Under the pieces are notes generated by a model, which saw only the letters and a program-made list of their open reading frames with translations, did not search any database and was not told the DNA's origin. A DNA stretch of 64,000 bases from Paenalcaligenes sp050487225 (GTDB lineage Bacteria > Pseudomonadota > Gammaproteobacteria > Burkholderiales > Burkholderiaceae_B). How positions within the stretch are numbered: the stretch's first letter is position 1; every line of letters starts with the position of its first letter. Both the position numbers and the translations under genes were made by a program. Below, piece after piece: positions 16,749 to 24,772 of this stretch. The DNA is taken from NCBI RefSeq assembly GCF_050487225.1, contig NZ_JBKQGY010000001.1:1-64000 (forward strand). Reading direction: 5' to 3'.

Positions 16749-18578
16749 TTATTTCATCGCCTTAATGATGTGCAGCAAGCCGGTGTTCATAAGGGTGACC
16801 TCATCTTTTTTCAGAGGGTAGTGCCCCATCAACAAGGCTTGCACATAGAGCACTTCAACCACGTTGCAGATTGCGTCTACGCTTTTTCCAGAGCAAAACA
16901 CGGATTGCACCACTTCATTATGAAAGTTCAGATACAACTGTGCCAACGGTGCGCTTTCTGCTTCTTCTTGCAAGCTACCTAAAATGCCGCCAAACAAATC
17001 GTTGCTGGCTTCAGCTACCCGTCCTAGTTCGCGCTCTGCTTGCTTCTGCTGGTTGCAGATGTACAGCATAGGAATGTCGTGTGGACTAAAGTAGTTGAGC
17101 ACCACTTCTACTTGGTGGGTTTGTAAGCGGGCGTTTAGTTGGCGTAGTAGATCAGCAAAAGCGCGCTCCTCTTCAGGAAATAGCGGTTGGAATGCAAACT
17201 CTACGTCTTCGGCCTGGAATAGCTTGAATACCTCGTGCCCCAGTATGCCGTTTAGGTGTCTGAGGATGGCTGAGTCGTAGGCGTAACCGCCGTTAATCAG
17301 AGGCATTTGCTGCGCACGAACGACATCGGCGATTTGGCGGAATTCATCTACAGTCTGGGTGTAGTACACCACTTCGGACCGTGATAGCAGGGTTTGCAGG
17401 TTTTCTTCACCATTTAGGGTGCGAAAGTTCAGGTGTGGGTAAATGAACTGCAGCAATTCGCTGTCTTCACATGCTAAGGCTTTGAAGGCCAAGTAGTGTG
17501 TGTTGAGTAGGCGCTGCAATTGTTTCTCAGGCATCGCTTTGATTTGTTGTTTTAGCGATGCTCCCAACTCTTGGCTAACACGTTCCAGCGCTTCGTTTTG
17601 GTAAAACGCCTCGCGTGATGCGACGGGTTGCAGCTCTTTAGTCCAAATGACCGTACGGGTAAAGAATGCCCACTCAGGCATCACTTCTTCTACCGCGTCG
17701 CTCACAAACATGCGGTTCAAATAGGCGCGGTGCAGTTTGCGTGCATGGGTACTGACAGCAAAAGGAATCACATATGCCACAGCAAAAGTGTTGCCACTTT
17801 CGTTATGCAAGATGAAGTAATCTTGCAGTGAGCGCATTTCATCGGCCCCAAAAAGGGTACGCCCAAACTGCAAAACCTCGTTGCGGCTCAAGGCTTGTAG
17901 GTCCGGCAAGCTGCCTACCTTATTGCTGTGCTCGTTTAGCCATACGCGTGTGCGTTGGTCTTTAAGATAAATAGGTACTTCGAGGCAGGCACCATACTGG
18001 AACATGTACTCACGCAGGGTGCTGTGCAGATCCGCATAGGTTTCCGCAGCAATCTCTGCTTTGTACGTTAAGTACACGGTGGTGCCGATTTCAGGGTGGG
18101 CTTCAGGTGCAAGCTCGCGGATTTCGTAAGTACCATCGCCTTTACCATTCCACTCTAATACCGTGCCGGTTTTGGCTGAATGGGTCACTAAACGAATCTG
18201 CGTGGTCACCACAAAGCAAGACAATAAGCCTATGCCGAAACGTCCAATAAAGCTTTGTTCACTGCTTTCACCAAAGTTTTTCTCGCCTTTGGATGAGCTG
18301 GCGATAGTTGCCAAGAACACCTCAACCTCATCAGCCGTTAGACCAATACCATTGTCAGCAAATACTAGGGTTTTGCTGTTAGCGTTTTGGTCTTGCTGTA
18401 ACTCTACATTGATCTCGCCCGCATCAAATTGGCTGTCCCACAACTTACGGGCACGAATGGCGTCAGTGCCATTTTGCAAGAGTTCACGGATATAGACGTT
18501 TTGGTCGCTGTACAAATGGTTGGAGAGGATGTCAATCATGCCCGCAAGGTTGACTTGGAAGCGGCTTTCTTGGCTCAT
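16749..18578 (-). CDS. HSP90 family ATPase, distinct from HtpG
   Basis: This 609-residue cytoplasmic protein has the GHKL ATPase of Hsp90. Visible are E32 in RELLQNGTDAI with N36 and D39, the DNGIG motif at 75-79, and GRFGIGLLSCF at 112-122 where HtpG has GQFGVGFYSAF. The middle-domain catalytic arginine context is kept (VASREAFYQ, as NVSREIL in HtpG). It therefore looks like an active ATPase but a divergent paralogue. It precedes the repeat-protein gene in the same direction. There is no clear strong ribosome-binding site. I would not name it htpG; the true htpG is expected elsewhere in the genome. Confidence 0.85.
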   Translation of the reverse strand: MSQESRFQVNLAGMIDILSNHLYSDQNVYIRELLQNGTDAIRARKLWDSQFDAGEINVELQQDQNANSKTLVFADNGIGLTADEVEVFLATIASSSKGEKNFGESSEQSFIGRFGIGLLSCFVVTTQIRLVTHSAKTGTVLEWNGKGDGTYEIRELAPEAHPEIGTTVYLTYKAEIAAETYADLHSTLREYMFQYGACLEVPIYLKDQRTRVWLNEHSNKVGSLPDLQALSRNEVLQFGRTLFGADEMRSLQDYFILHNESGNTFAVAYVIPFAVSTHARKLHRAYLNRMFVSDAVEEVMPEWAFFTRTVIWTKELQPVASREAFYQNEALERVSQELGASLKQQIKAMPEKQLQRLLNTHYLAFKALACEDSELLQFIYPHLNFRTLNGEENLQTLLSRSEVVYYTQTVDEFRQIADVVRAQQMPLINGGYAYDSAILRHLNGILGHEVFKLFQAEDVEFAFQPLFPEEERAFADLLRQLNARLQTHQVEVVLNYFSPHDIPMLYICNQQKQAERELGRVAEASNDLFGGILGSLQEEAESAPLAQLYLNFHNEVVQSVFCSGKSVDAICNVVEVLYVQALLMGHYPLKKDEVTLMNTGLLHIIKAMK

Positions 18579-18922
18579 GTGGGGGACTCAAATATGACGA
18601 ATAAGAAACCTCATCATGCTAGAGAGTCATCATGGAAATAACAAGTACGTTGACGTAATTTGAGATTTTGTAATAGATAGGTGCAATTTCGTAAGCCGCA
18701 GGGCGACACCGATGGCTGTTTGTGCGTAGTGAGGGACTAGACCCATGTGTTACTCCTCAACCGTGAGTAGGGGCGTGGTGTCTATTTTGTCATGCTGTGA
18801 TTGGCGTGTTTGAAGCAAAAAAAGAACGAAGCGTGTAAGGGCGCTTCGTTCTTAGGGGAAATTTGCTTTTAGCGAGCTGTCATAAGAGGCTCTTAATGAC
18901 AACTCGGGCTACGTTGAAAGGC
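18579..18922. other. Intergenic region upstream of the HSP90-family gene
   Basis: This 344-base stretch must hold the promoter of the leftward HSP90-family gene and contains the terminator of the flavoprotein gene (listed separately). I see no coding frame with family support and no convincing sigma-32-type heat-shock promoter. Confidence 0.45.
18816..18853 (-). terminator. Terminator of the flavin monooxygenase gene
   Basis: On the minus strand a 12-bp stem (AAGAACGAAGCG / CGCTTCGTTCTT) is followed by a run of T (seen as AAAAAA on the plus strand just left of the stem). It lies 70 bases after the stop codon. Confidence 0.9.
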
Positions 18923-20290
18923 TTAGCTGGCTTTTTTGAACTTTAATGACATAAACCCTTCAAGGGAGTCATCTTTAATCTCTAACCACGGTCTAGGTAG
19001 TTGAGCGGCAACAGTTCCTGTAATTGTAGAAGCATAGGATTTATTTCTGAAACCCATAATGTCTAGTTTCTTATCTTCTAGCCATTTTTTAAATAGTTCT
19101 GCTTGTTGATGAACTGGGAAACTTGGGTAGTCAGTAGCGCTAGTGAGGTCATCAATATAGTTAGCTTGGAAATCAATAGACTGGGCATCAGTATTTAATT
19201 TTTCATGATTTTGTAGCCAGCTATCTATATCTTTACGTCGTTCACTTTCATTAGGGAGCTGTATTTTCCCCATGATAACGTCACGAACGTACCACGCTTG
19301 AGCATCAAACATATTGAACGTGAACCATTGATCTTGCATACCAAGATAAATAAGTTTCGGATTGCTTTGGAAAAATACCCCTTTATATAAATTATCAGGA
19401 TATAAACAGTTATGTGTTTCCAAACGCAGTTCATCTGGTAAGAACGGGAAGTGGAAGATGTATCCGGTACACATCACAATGGCATCAAAAGCTTGGCTAC
19501 TACCATCGCTAAAGTGCACCACGTTCCCTTCAATATGTTCTAAACCTGGCTTCTCGTTAACGGCTTCTGGCCAGTTATAGCCAAATGAACCACCACGATG
19601 GCTAATCGTGACCGATTTAGCGCCGTACTTATAACACTGTGAGCCTATATCTTCTGCAGAGTAGCTACCGCCTACCAGCAGTATATTTTGTCCTTCAAAT
19701 TCCAACGCATCACGGAAGTCATGTGCGTGTAAGACACGCCCAGGAAACTGCTCTAAGCCTTTGTAGTAAGGCATATTAGGGGTGGAAAAATGCCCTGTTG
19801 CTACGACAACATAGTCAAACTCTTCCGTTTCTTGCTCACCCGTTTTATGGTTCATCACCGTGACACTAAAGCGTTGTGTATCCTGGTCAAAGGTTACCCA
19901 ACGTACCGGGCATTCAAAGCGCATGTACGTAAACAGGGCGCGTTTGTCTAAACGACCCATGATGTAGTCTTTAAGGACTTCGCGTGGTGGGTAGGACGGG
20001 ATGGCCTGACCAAAGTGCTGGTCAAAACTATAGTCAGCAAACTCAAGGCACTCTTTAGGGCCGTTAGACCACAAGTAGCGGTACATGCTGCCGTGTACAG
20101 GTTCTCCGTTTCTATCTAAGCCTGTACGCCATGTGTAGTTCCACATGCCGCCAATATCGTTTTGTTTCTCATAACAAACAATTTCTGGAAAGTCACTGCT
20201 ATTAGATTTTTTACGTAATGCTTCAAAAGCACGTAATTGAGCTAGGCCACTAGGACCCGCGCCTAGAATTGCGATTCTTGTTTTTGACAA
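18923..20290 (-). CDS. tmm: Flavin-containing monooxygenase, trimethylamine-monooxygenase-like
   Basis: This flavoprotein of about 455 residues matches the bacterial trimethylamine monooxygenase (Tmm) type throughout. It has GAGPSGLAQLRAF for FAD, WNYTWRTGLD and MYRYLWSNGPKECLEFADYSF, the FMO fingerprint region ATGHFSTP, VGGSYSAEDIGSQCYKYGAK for NADPH, and GMQDQWFTFNMFDAQAWYVRDVIMG. Tmm oxidises trimethylamine to its N-oxide with NADPH and O2. The ATG at 20323 has no ribosome-binding site, whereas a TTG at 20290 has GGAG seven bases upstream and gives the standard N terminus (MSKTRIAILGAG), so I choose TTG. No Tdm-type demethylase lies nearby. Close relatives also oxidise sulfides or indole. 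Confidence 0.8.
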   Translation of the reverse strand: MSKTRIAILGAGPSGLAQLRAFEALRKKSNSSDFPEIVCYEKQNDIGGMWNYTWRTGLDRNGEPVHGSMYRYLWSNGPKECLEFADYSFDQHFGQAIPSYPPREVLKDYIMGRLDKRALFTYMRFECPVRWVTFDQDTQRFSVTVMNHKTGEQETEEFDYVVVATGHFSTPNMPYYKGLEQFPGRVLHAHDFRDALEFEGQNILLVGGSYSAEDIGSQCYKYGAKSVTISHRGGSFGYNWPEAVNEKPGLEHIEGNVVHFSDGSSQAFDAIVMCTGYIFHFPFLPDELRLETHNCLYPDNLYKGVFFQSNPKLIYLGMQDQWFTFNMFDAQAWYVRDVIMGKIQLPNESERRKDIDSWLQNHEKLNTDAQSIDFQANYIDDLTSATDYPSFPVHQQAELFKKWLEDKKLDIMGFRNKSYASTITGTVAAQLPRPWLEIKDDSLEGFMSLKFKKAS

Positions 20291-20365
20291 AATAAAACTC
20301 CATTTCTTTTTGGCGCTACCCATGCTGAGAGTTACGCTCTGTTTTTAATAATAATTATTTCAAGA

Positions 20366-20429
20366 AAAGGTTATTTTTAACTATTTATTGGATTAAATTG
20401 AGATAGTTAAATTTTTAAAAACAACCTTT
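20366..20429. promoter_or_regulatory. Long imperfect inverted repeat upstream of the monooxygenase
   Basis: AAAGGTTATTTTTAA at 20366-20380 and TTAAAAACAACCTTT at 20415-20429 are complementary in 14 of 15 positions. Inner bases AACTAT and ATAGTT add further symmetry. The element sits 76-139 bases upstream of the chosen TTG start in very AT-rich DNA and could be an operator or a bent promoter region. Confidence 0.45.
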
Positions 20430-20831
20430 ATTGTGTAAATTCTGGCGTTATTATACCACACTCTGTTTTTGCTTGATTTTAAGAGTTTTCTGTAAATTAA
20501 TTATTGGTTGTTTTTGGTGTTCTCCTTCCTTATGCAAGAACCAGATTTTGTCTGCATGGAGACTAGCTGTTTTGTTGCAATACACGTAAGGAGGGGCAGG
20601 AGCTGTTGCCTATTTAATAGACCATGTCAGAAGCAAGCTAGCTGGCAGATAAGAGGCGATGTGGCGGTAAGTCAGACGATTTTGACAAGCCTTCTTCTAT
20701 AAGGTAAAAAACCTACGCGAGCGGAAACCGTGGCTCGTTTTGCTGTGTGGCACTGTTGCTTGCTTATTTATTACCCGGGGCGGACCGGTGTTTAGCTTTG
20801 GTCTGTATGCCAAGGCACGCTGGAGTTTACG
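20430..20831. other. Intergenic region between monooxygenase and PACE genes
   Basis: This AT-rich 400-base stretch separates two divergent genes and should contain the PACE promoter. The frame at 20508-20702 has no family resemblance and I do not call it. I see no RNA gene or operator that I can support. Confidence 0.4.
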
Positions 20832-21275
20832 TTGATTACCCTGAGTCCTTTTAAACGCCGCTTGGTGTATGTAGGCATTTTTGAAGTTTTTGCGATACTG
20901 TTTTCTACCCTTATTTTGATGGTGCTCAGTGAAAGTGGGGCAGACGACTCATTGCCTGTAGCCGTGATGGTGTCAGTTGCTGCCGTGGCGTGGAATTACA
21001 CATACAACAGTCTTTTTGAGGCGTGGGAACGCCGTAACCACGTGATGGATAGAACCTTGCGGTTACGCTGTGCACATGCCATAGGTTTTGAGGGCGGGTT
21101 GATCCTGATTTGTCTGCCTATTTATATGTTGTGGTATGGCGTTGGGGTGTGGACGGCTTTCATGATGGAAGTTACTTTGTTAGTCTTTTTCTTGGTCTAT
21201 ACATTTTTCTTTACCCTAGGCTTTGACAAGATTTTTGTACTTCCTCATCAGGTACCTCAAGCACCAGCCGAGTGA
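20832..21275 (+). CDS. PACE family multidrug/biocide exporter
   Basis: This 147-residue inner-membrane protein has four helices arranged as two bacterial transmembrane pair domains, the hallmark of the PACE (AceI) family that exports biocides such as chlorhexidine, and short-chain diamines. The conserved acidic residue of helix 1 appears in GIFEVFAI, and W-N-Y occurs in AVAWNYTYNSLFEAWE. The TTG start is preceded by GGAG six bases upstream and no ATG is nearby. The actual substrate is unknown. Confidence 0.85.
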   Translation: MITLSPFKRRLVYVGIFEVFAILFSTLILMVLSESGADDSLPVAVMVSVAAVAWNYTYNSLFEAWERRNHVMDRTLRLRCAHAIGFEGGLILICLPIYMLWYGVGVWTAFMMEVTLLVFFLVYTFFFTLGFDKIFVLPHQVPQAPAE

Positions 21276-21322
21276 TAGCAGTAGGGCAGTGCGTGGGGAG
21301 CCCCTCATCAGGAGCCCGTTCT

Positions 21323-22246
21323 ATGTTGCACAGATTTTCTACACGTACATCGCCCCGCACTTACGGCACTACCTTTTTCGGTTATATGGCTTCTTTGGTG
21401 TTGGCCGTTGCTAGCCTCGTCACACAGGGGCAAGCGCAAGCCAGCAACCAGGGGCCTATTGTGCAGAAGGCGGCCACAATAGAAGAGCAACTGCAGGCAC
21501 GCGTGGGTGTGGCGGTTATTGATACCGCTAGTGGGCAGTCGTGGCTCTATAGAGCTGACGAGCGTTTTCCCATGGCCAGTACGGCTAAGACGTTAGTGTG
21601 CGCCGCTTTGCTACAACAAGGTGAGCCGCTGCTGCATAGCCCTGTTTTGCTGCAGCCCGACGACATACAAACTTATGCGCCAGTGACTAAAGAATTGGTA
21701 GGACAGACATTGTCGGCCTTTCAATTGTGCGAGATCACGCTACGTAGCAGTGATAATACGGCGGTTAATCTGGTGTTGAATGTAGTGGGCGGCCCTAGTG
21801 CTGTAACGTCCTTTTTACGCCGTATTGGTGATGAAACCACGAGACTGGATAGGTTGGAGCCAGAGGTGAATGAGGCTAAGCCGGGGGATGAGCGCGATAC
21901 CACAACACCTGCGGCTATGGCAGCCACCATGCGCGCTTTGCTGGTAGATTCCGCACTAAACCCAACGATGCAGGCGCAGTTAGTGGATTGGTTGAAGGCG
22001 AATGAAGTAGCTGGGCCTTTATTGCGTGCTGGTGTGCCTAACGATTGGTTGGTGGCAGACAGAAGCGGTAGTGCTGAGTACGGCACACGTGGCGTGGCTG
22101 CAGTAATGTGGCCGGAGCAGCGTGCGCCTATAGTGACAGCTGTGTATATCACCGAAACGGATGCGCCCATTGAGGCTCGCAACGCCGCGATAGCTTCAAT
22201 AGGCCAGGCTATAGCCGAAGAACTGTCATCGCTGCCCCCTAAATGA
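21323..22246 (+). CDS. Class A beta-lactamase (RSG-type, CARB-like)
   Basis: This protein of about 307 residues has an N-terminal export signal ending near AQA|SN (residues 38-42), so it acts in the periplasm. The serine-lactamase motifs are S86-T-A-K89, S143-D144-N145, E179 with N183 (omega loop EPEVN) and R247-S248-G249 in place of the usual KTG. An RSG triad is typical of carbenicillin-hydrolysing CARB/PSE enzymes, which suggests penicillinase activity against carboxypenicillins. The ATG at 21323 is preferred over an upstream GTG because AGGAG lies eight bases before it. It lies 47 bases after the PACE gene. Confidence 0.9.
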   Translation: MLHRFSTRTSPRTYGTTFFGYMASLVLAVASLVTQGQAQASNQGPIVQKAATIEEQLQARVGVAVIDTASGQSWLYRADERFPMASTAKTLVCAALLQQGEPLLHSPVLLQPDDIQTYAPVTKELVGQTLSAFQLCEITLRSSDNTAVNLVLNVVGGPSAVTSFLRRIGDETTRLDRLEPEVNEAKPGDERDTTTPAAMAATMRALLVDSALNPTMQAQLVDWLKANEVAGPLLRAGVPNDWLVADRSGSAEYGTRGVAAVMWPEQRAPIVTAVYITETDAPIEARNAAIASIGQAIAEELSSLPPK

Positions 22247-22271
22247 GGGGGGGCGTTACCTATGTAACGCC
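22234..22271 (+). other. Tandem hairpins at the end of the beta-lactamase gene
   Basis: CCCCCT and AGGGGG flank AAATG at the stop codon, and GGCGTTAC / GTAACGCC (22252-22259, 22264-22271) follow at once. No T run is present. They may terminate transcription weakly or protect the 3' end. Confidence 0.4.
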
Positions 22272-22335
22272 GCTAGGCTGGCGAGTAGGCCGTAAAATGT
22301 CGATATGGTGGTTGTCTTGCGATTCTCAATTTTAT

Positions 22336-22353
22336 AAAACGAATATTCATTCT
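22336..22353. promoter_or_regulatory. TetR operator upstream of the tetR gene
   Basis: AAAACGAATATTCATTCT matches 15 of 18 positions of the perfect palindrome at 23034-23051. It overlaps the likely promoter: TATAAT at 22353-22358 lies only six bases before the ATG of the regulator. This indicates autoregulation. Confidence 0.75.
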
Positions 22354-22364
22354 ATAATTACTTC

Positions 22365-22976
22365 ATGATTGAACTAACTGAAAAATCCTGTAGTCTGTTT
22401 CCTGAAATGGGCCCTCGTCACGAGGCTATCCTCAGGGCAGCATTACGCTTGTTTAATGAAAAAGGCTATTTCAGTACTTCGGTTCATGAAATCGTGGCAG
22501 CGGCGGATGTGTCGGTAGGCTTTGTGTACCATCACTTCACCGATAAGGCCGGTATAGCGCGTGCTTTATTTGACCACTTGTTGTCAGGCATGAATGCATT
22601 GCTGGACGACATAGAGGCCAGCCATGAACGCGCGCAAGAGCGTTGCAAGGCTGTCGTGCAAATGCTGTTTGAGCTTACCGATACGGAGCCAGATGCAATG
22701 GGTTTTATTATCCATGCACGACACAAAGAGTTTTTACCTACCGAGAAATCTATTTGTTCTGCCTCGGCTTTTGTACGTATGCGCAGGTTTGTACTCAAGG
22801 GTATTGAGGAAGGGGAGATCCCCGCCATGGATTCCTCAGTAGCGGGGGCGCTGGTGTATGGTGCCGCCATACGTTTAGTATGCTTGCGGTTGGATGGTTT
22901 GGTAGAGCTACCACTAGAGCATTATTTTGATGAATTGTGGTCACGTACGTGGGCCGCAGTACAAAGCGAAAATTAA
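22365..22976 (+). CDS. TetR family regulator of the sulfide-oxidoreductase-like unit
   Basis: This 203-residue protein has an N-terminal TetR helix-turn-helix (ALRLFNEKGYFSTSVHEIVAAADVSVGFVYHHFTDKAGIARALFDH, residues 27-72) and a C-terminal ligand domain. The TATAAT six bases before the ATG means the transcript may be leaderless, and no ribosome-binding site is visible. One operator lies over its own promoter and a second in front of the next gene, so it likely represses both. Confidence 0.9.
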   Translation: MIELTEKSCSLFPEMGPRHEAILRAALRLFNEKGYFSTSVHEIVAAADVSVGFVYHHFTDKAGIARALFDHLLSGMNALLDDIEASHERAQERCKAVVQMLFELTDTEPDAMGFIIHARHKEFLPTEKSICSASAFVRMRRFVLKGIEEGEIPAMDSSVAGALVYGAAIRLVCLRLDGLVELPLEHYFDELWSRTWAAVQSEN

Positions 22977-22991
22977 GTAGTAAGCGCTAAG

Positions 22992-23021
22992 AAACGGGGT
23001 GTAATCACGTCCCGTTTTTTT
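22992..23021 (+). terminator. Terminator after tetR
   Basis: AAACGGG and CCCGTTT form a stem followed by TTTTTTT. It separates the regulator from the next gene, which therefore has its own promoter. Confidence 0.82.
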
Positions 23022-23033
23022 ACCGCAGTAGTT

Positions 23034-23051
23034 AGAACGAATGTTCGTTCT
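23034..23051. promoter_or_regulatory. TetR operator upstream of the flavoprotein gene
   Basis: AGAACGAA and TTCGTTCT form a perfect palindrome around TG. It lies 27 bases before the ATG at 23079 and shares its sequence with the site at 22336-22353. Confidence 0.82.
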
Positions 23052-23078
23052 GAATTTTAATGACAACAGGAGACATCA

Positions 23079-24269
23079 ATGACGCATCATATTTTGATTG
23101 TGGGCGGCGGGATTGGCGGTACGATGACAGCGAATCACTTGGTGAATAAGCTGTACCCCGAAATACGCGCTAAAAAAGTCAAGATCACTATGATCTCTAA
23201 TTCGCCTTGGCATTATTACAAGCCGGCGTTCATGTATGTAGCCTTCAATAGTTTCTTCCGTGATGAGCTGCGTAAGCCGCAACGTAGTTTGCTGCGTCCT
23301 GAAATTGATTTTCACGTAGAGGAAGTAACGCAGTTTGATTTCGCCTCCAACCATGTGCTTTGCCGCAGCGGTAAGAAAATCGGCTATGACCATCTGATTG
23401 TTTCCACAGGTTGCTTGCCAGCGCCTGAGAAGATTGAAGGCTTGAAAGAAGCGGGCGATCACTTTTATCAGCATGCGCCGGCCAGACAGTTGGCCGATAA
23501 GCTGGCTTCTATAGAGAAAGGCCGTATTTTTATTACGGTGACTTTCCCCAAAACGCATAACGTGCCGCACCAGTGCGGGATTGCACCTATAGAAACCACA
23601 CTCATGCTAGACGACTTGTTGCGTAAACGTGGAGTACGTGACCAGATTGAGATTGTGTATACCTATCCAACGGTAGCGCAGCTATTGCGCAATTGCCTGT
23701 TCTTGCAAAAAGACACGTGCGAAGTCTTGCCTACGATTTTTGAACAGCGGGGCATTAAGCACCAGCGTGGCTTTACCTTGGACAAGGTAGACCCATCCAG
23801 AAACATTGCGTACTCGGTAGAAGGTCAAGAAGAAAACTTCGATATCTTGATGGCCACTCCTCCTATTCATGCAGTAGAAGCGGTACGCAATGCGGGTATT
23901 TCGCAGGCGGCTGATAACGAAGGGTGGTTGCCAACGGATCACGAAAGCATGAAAGTGCTGGGCTTGGAAAACGTGTATGTGTTGGGCGATACGGTAGATT
24001 TGCCAGTCAGTAAAGCGGGTGGTTCGTGCCATAGCCAATCGCCAGTGGTGGTCAATAACATAGCATCCGAGATTCGTCATGGACGTATTTGTGATGCATA
24101 CGACGGCAAGGTCGTGGCGATTGCACAAATGGGGTTAGAAGATGGCATGCCGCTTTGGTATGACTACAACGAGGACGTGAAGCCTACGCCTCCCAATAAG
24201 TTGGGTGGATTAATGCGTAAAGGCTTTAACCGTGGTGTGTATTGGGCTGTGGCTCGCGGGTTGGTGTAA
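23079..24269 (+). CDS. sqr: Sulfide:quinone oxidoreductase-like FAD enzyme
   Basis: This 396-residue flavoprotein of the disulfide reductase/NDH-2 fold has GGGIGG at residues 9-14 for FAD, STGCLP near 110 and a second flavin contact VLGDTVDLP near 301-310. Candidate redox cysteines lie at C112, C166 (PHQCGIAP) and C317 (GGSCHSQSP), as expected for sulfide:quinone oxidoreductase, which oxidises sulfide to sulfane sulfur at the membrane quinone pool. AGGAG precedes the ATG. It is followed by a DUF1641 gene, a frequent neighbour of such enzymes. The subtype is not assigned. Confidence 0.8.
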   Translation: MTHHILIVGGGIGGTMTANHLVNKLYPEIRAKKVKITMISNSPWHYYKPAFMYVAFNSFFRDELRKPQRSLLRPEIDFHVEEVTQFDFASNHVLCRSGKKIGYDHLIVSTGCLPAPEKIEGLKEAGDHFYQHAPARQLADKLASIEKGRIFITVTFPKTHNVPHQCGIAPIETTLMLDDLLRKRGVRDQIEIVYTYPTVAQLLRNCLFLQKDTCEVLPTIFEQRGIKHQRGFTLDKVDPSRNIAYSVEGQEENFDILMATPPIHAVEAVRNAGISQAADNEGWLPTDHESMKVLGLENVYVLGDTVDLPVSKAGGSCHSQSPVVVNNIASEIRHGRICDAYDGKVVAIAQMGLEDGMPLWYDYNEDVKPTPPNKLGGLMRKGFNRGVYWAVARGLV

Positions 24270-24298
24270 GTCATCCATACAGACAAGGAGATAACGAC

Positions 24299-24757
24299 AT
24301 GACAAATAGTGAAAACACAGGGCACAACATGCTGAATATCACGGCAGAGCAAAGTACCGCCAAACCCTTTGATGCGTTGATGCAAAATGAAGCTGCCATG
24401 AAAGGACTTGAAGATCTGCTGGAAAAAGTAGGGCCGTTGTTAGCTGGCGGGCGGTTCAACCGTTTGGTGGATTTAGCTTCCGTGACAGCCGATGCGGTGG
24501 ATATGACCGACGCCTACATGATAGAGAAAATGGCCAAAGCCTTTGATGATGTGACGGGGGCGGTATGGACAGCAGGTAATGCGGCGCGCATGGCGCAAGC
24601 ACACGTGGCTGATATGAAAGATCCTCCTTCTATCATGGGCTTGTGGCGCTTGGCTCGTGAGCCTGAAGTACGCCGTGGCTTGGCATTTTTATTCTCGGTG
24701 GCTGGTGTGTTAGGCAAAGGTATGTCTACCCCACCATTAGATGGCACGGCAGAGTAA
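24299..24757 (+). CDS. DUF1641 protein
   Basis: This protein of about 152 residues resembles DUF1641 proteins, which often sit next to sulfide:quinone oxidoreductases. It is helical with the pattern GLEDLLEKVGPLLAGGRFNRLVDLASVTADAVDM. The function is unknown; it may help anchor or couple the flavoenzyme. The start at 24299 has AAGGAG eight bases upstream; the open frame begins earlier at 24242. It is 29 bases after the flavoprotein stop, so it is in the same operon. Confidence 0.82.
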   Translation: MTNSENTGHNMLNITAEQSTAKPFDALMQNEAAMKGLEDLLEKVGPLLAGGRFNRLVDLASVTADAVDMTDAYMIEKMAKAFDDVTGAVWTAGNAARMAQAHVADMKDPPSIMGLWRLAREPEVRRGLAFLFSVAGVLGKGMSTPPLDGTAE

Positions 24758-24772
24758 ATAGGCGCAGATAAG

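Noticed and set aside
16749..18578. Calling this gene htpG
   Set aside because: The nucleotide-lid motif and overall sequence differ from HtpG and it has a repeat-protein partner; it is kept as HSP90 family.
23076..23570. 164-residue minus-strand frame
   Set aside because: Antisense to the N-terminal half of the sulfide-oxidoreductase-like gene, which has a clear FAD motif and ribosome-binding site.
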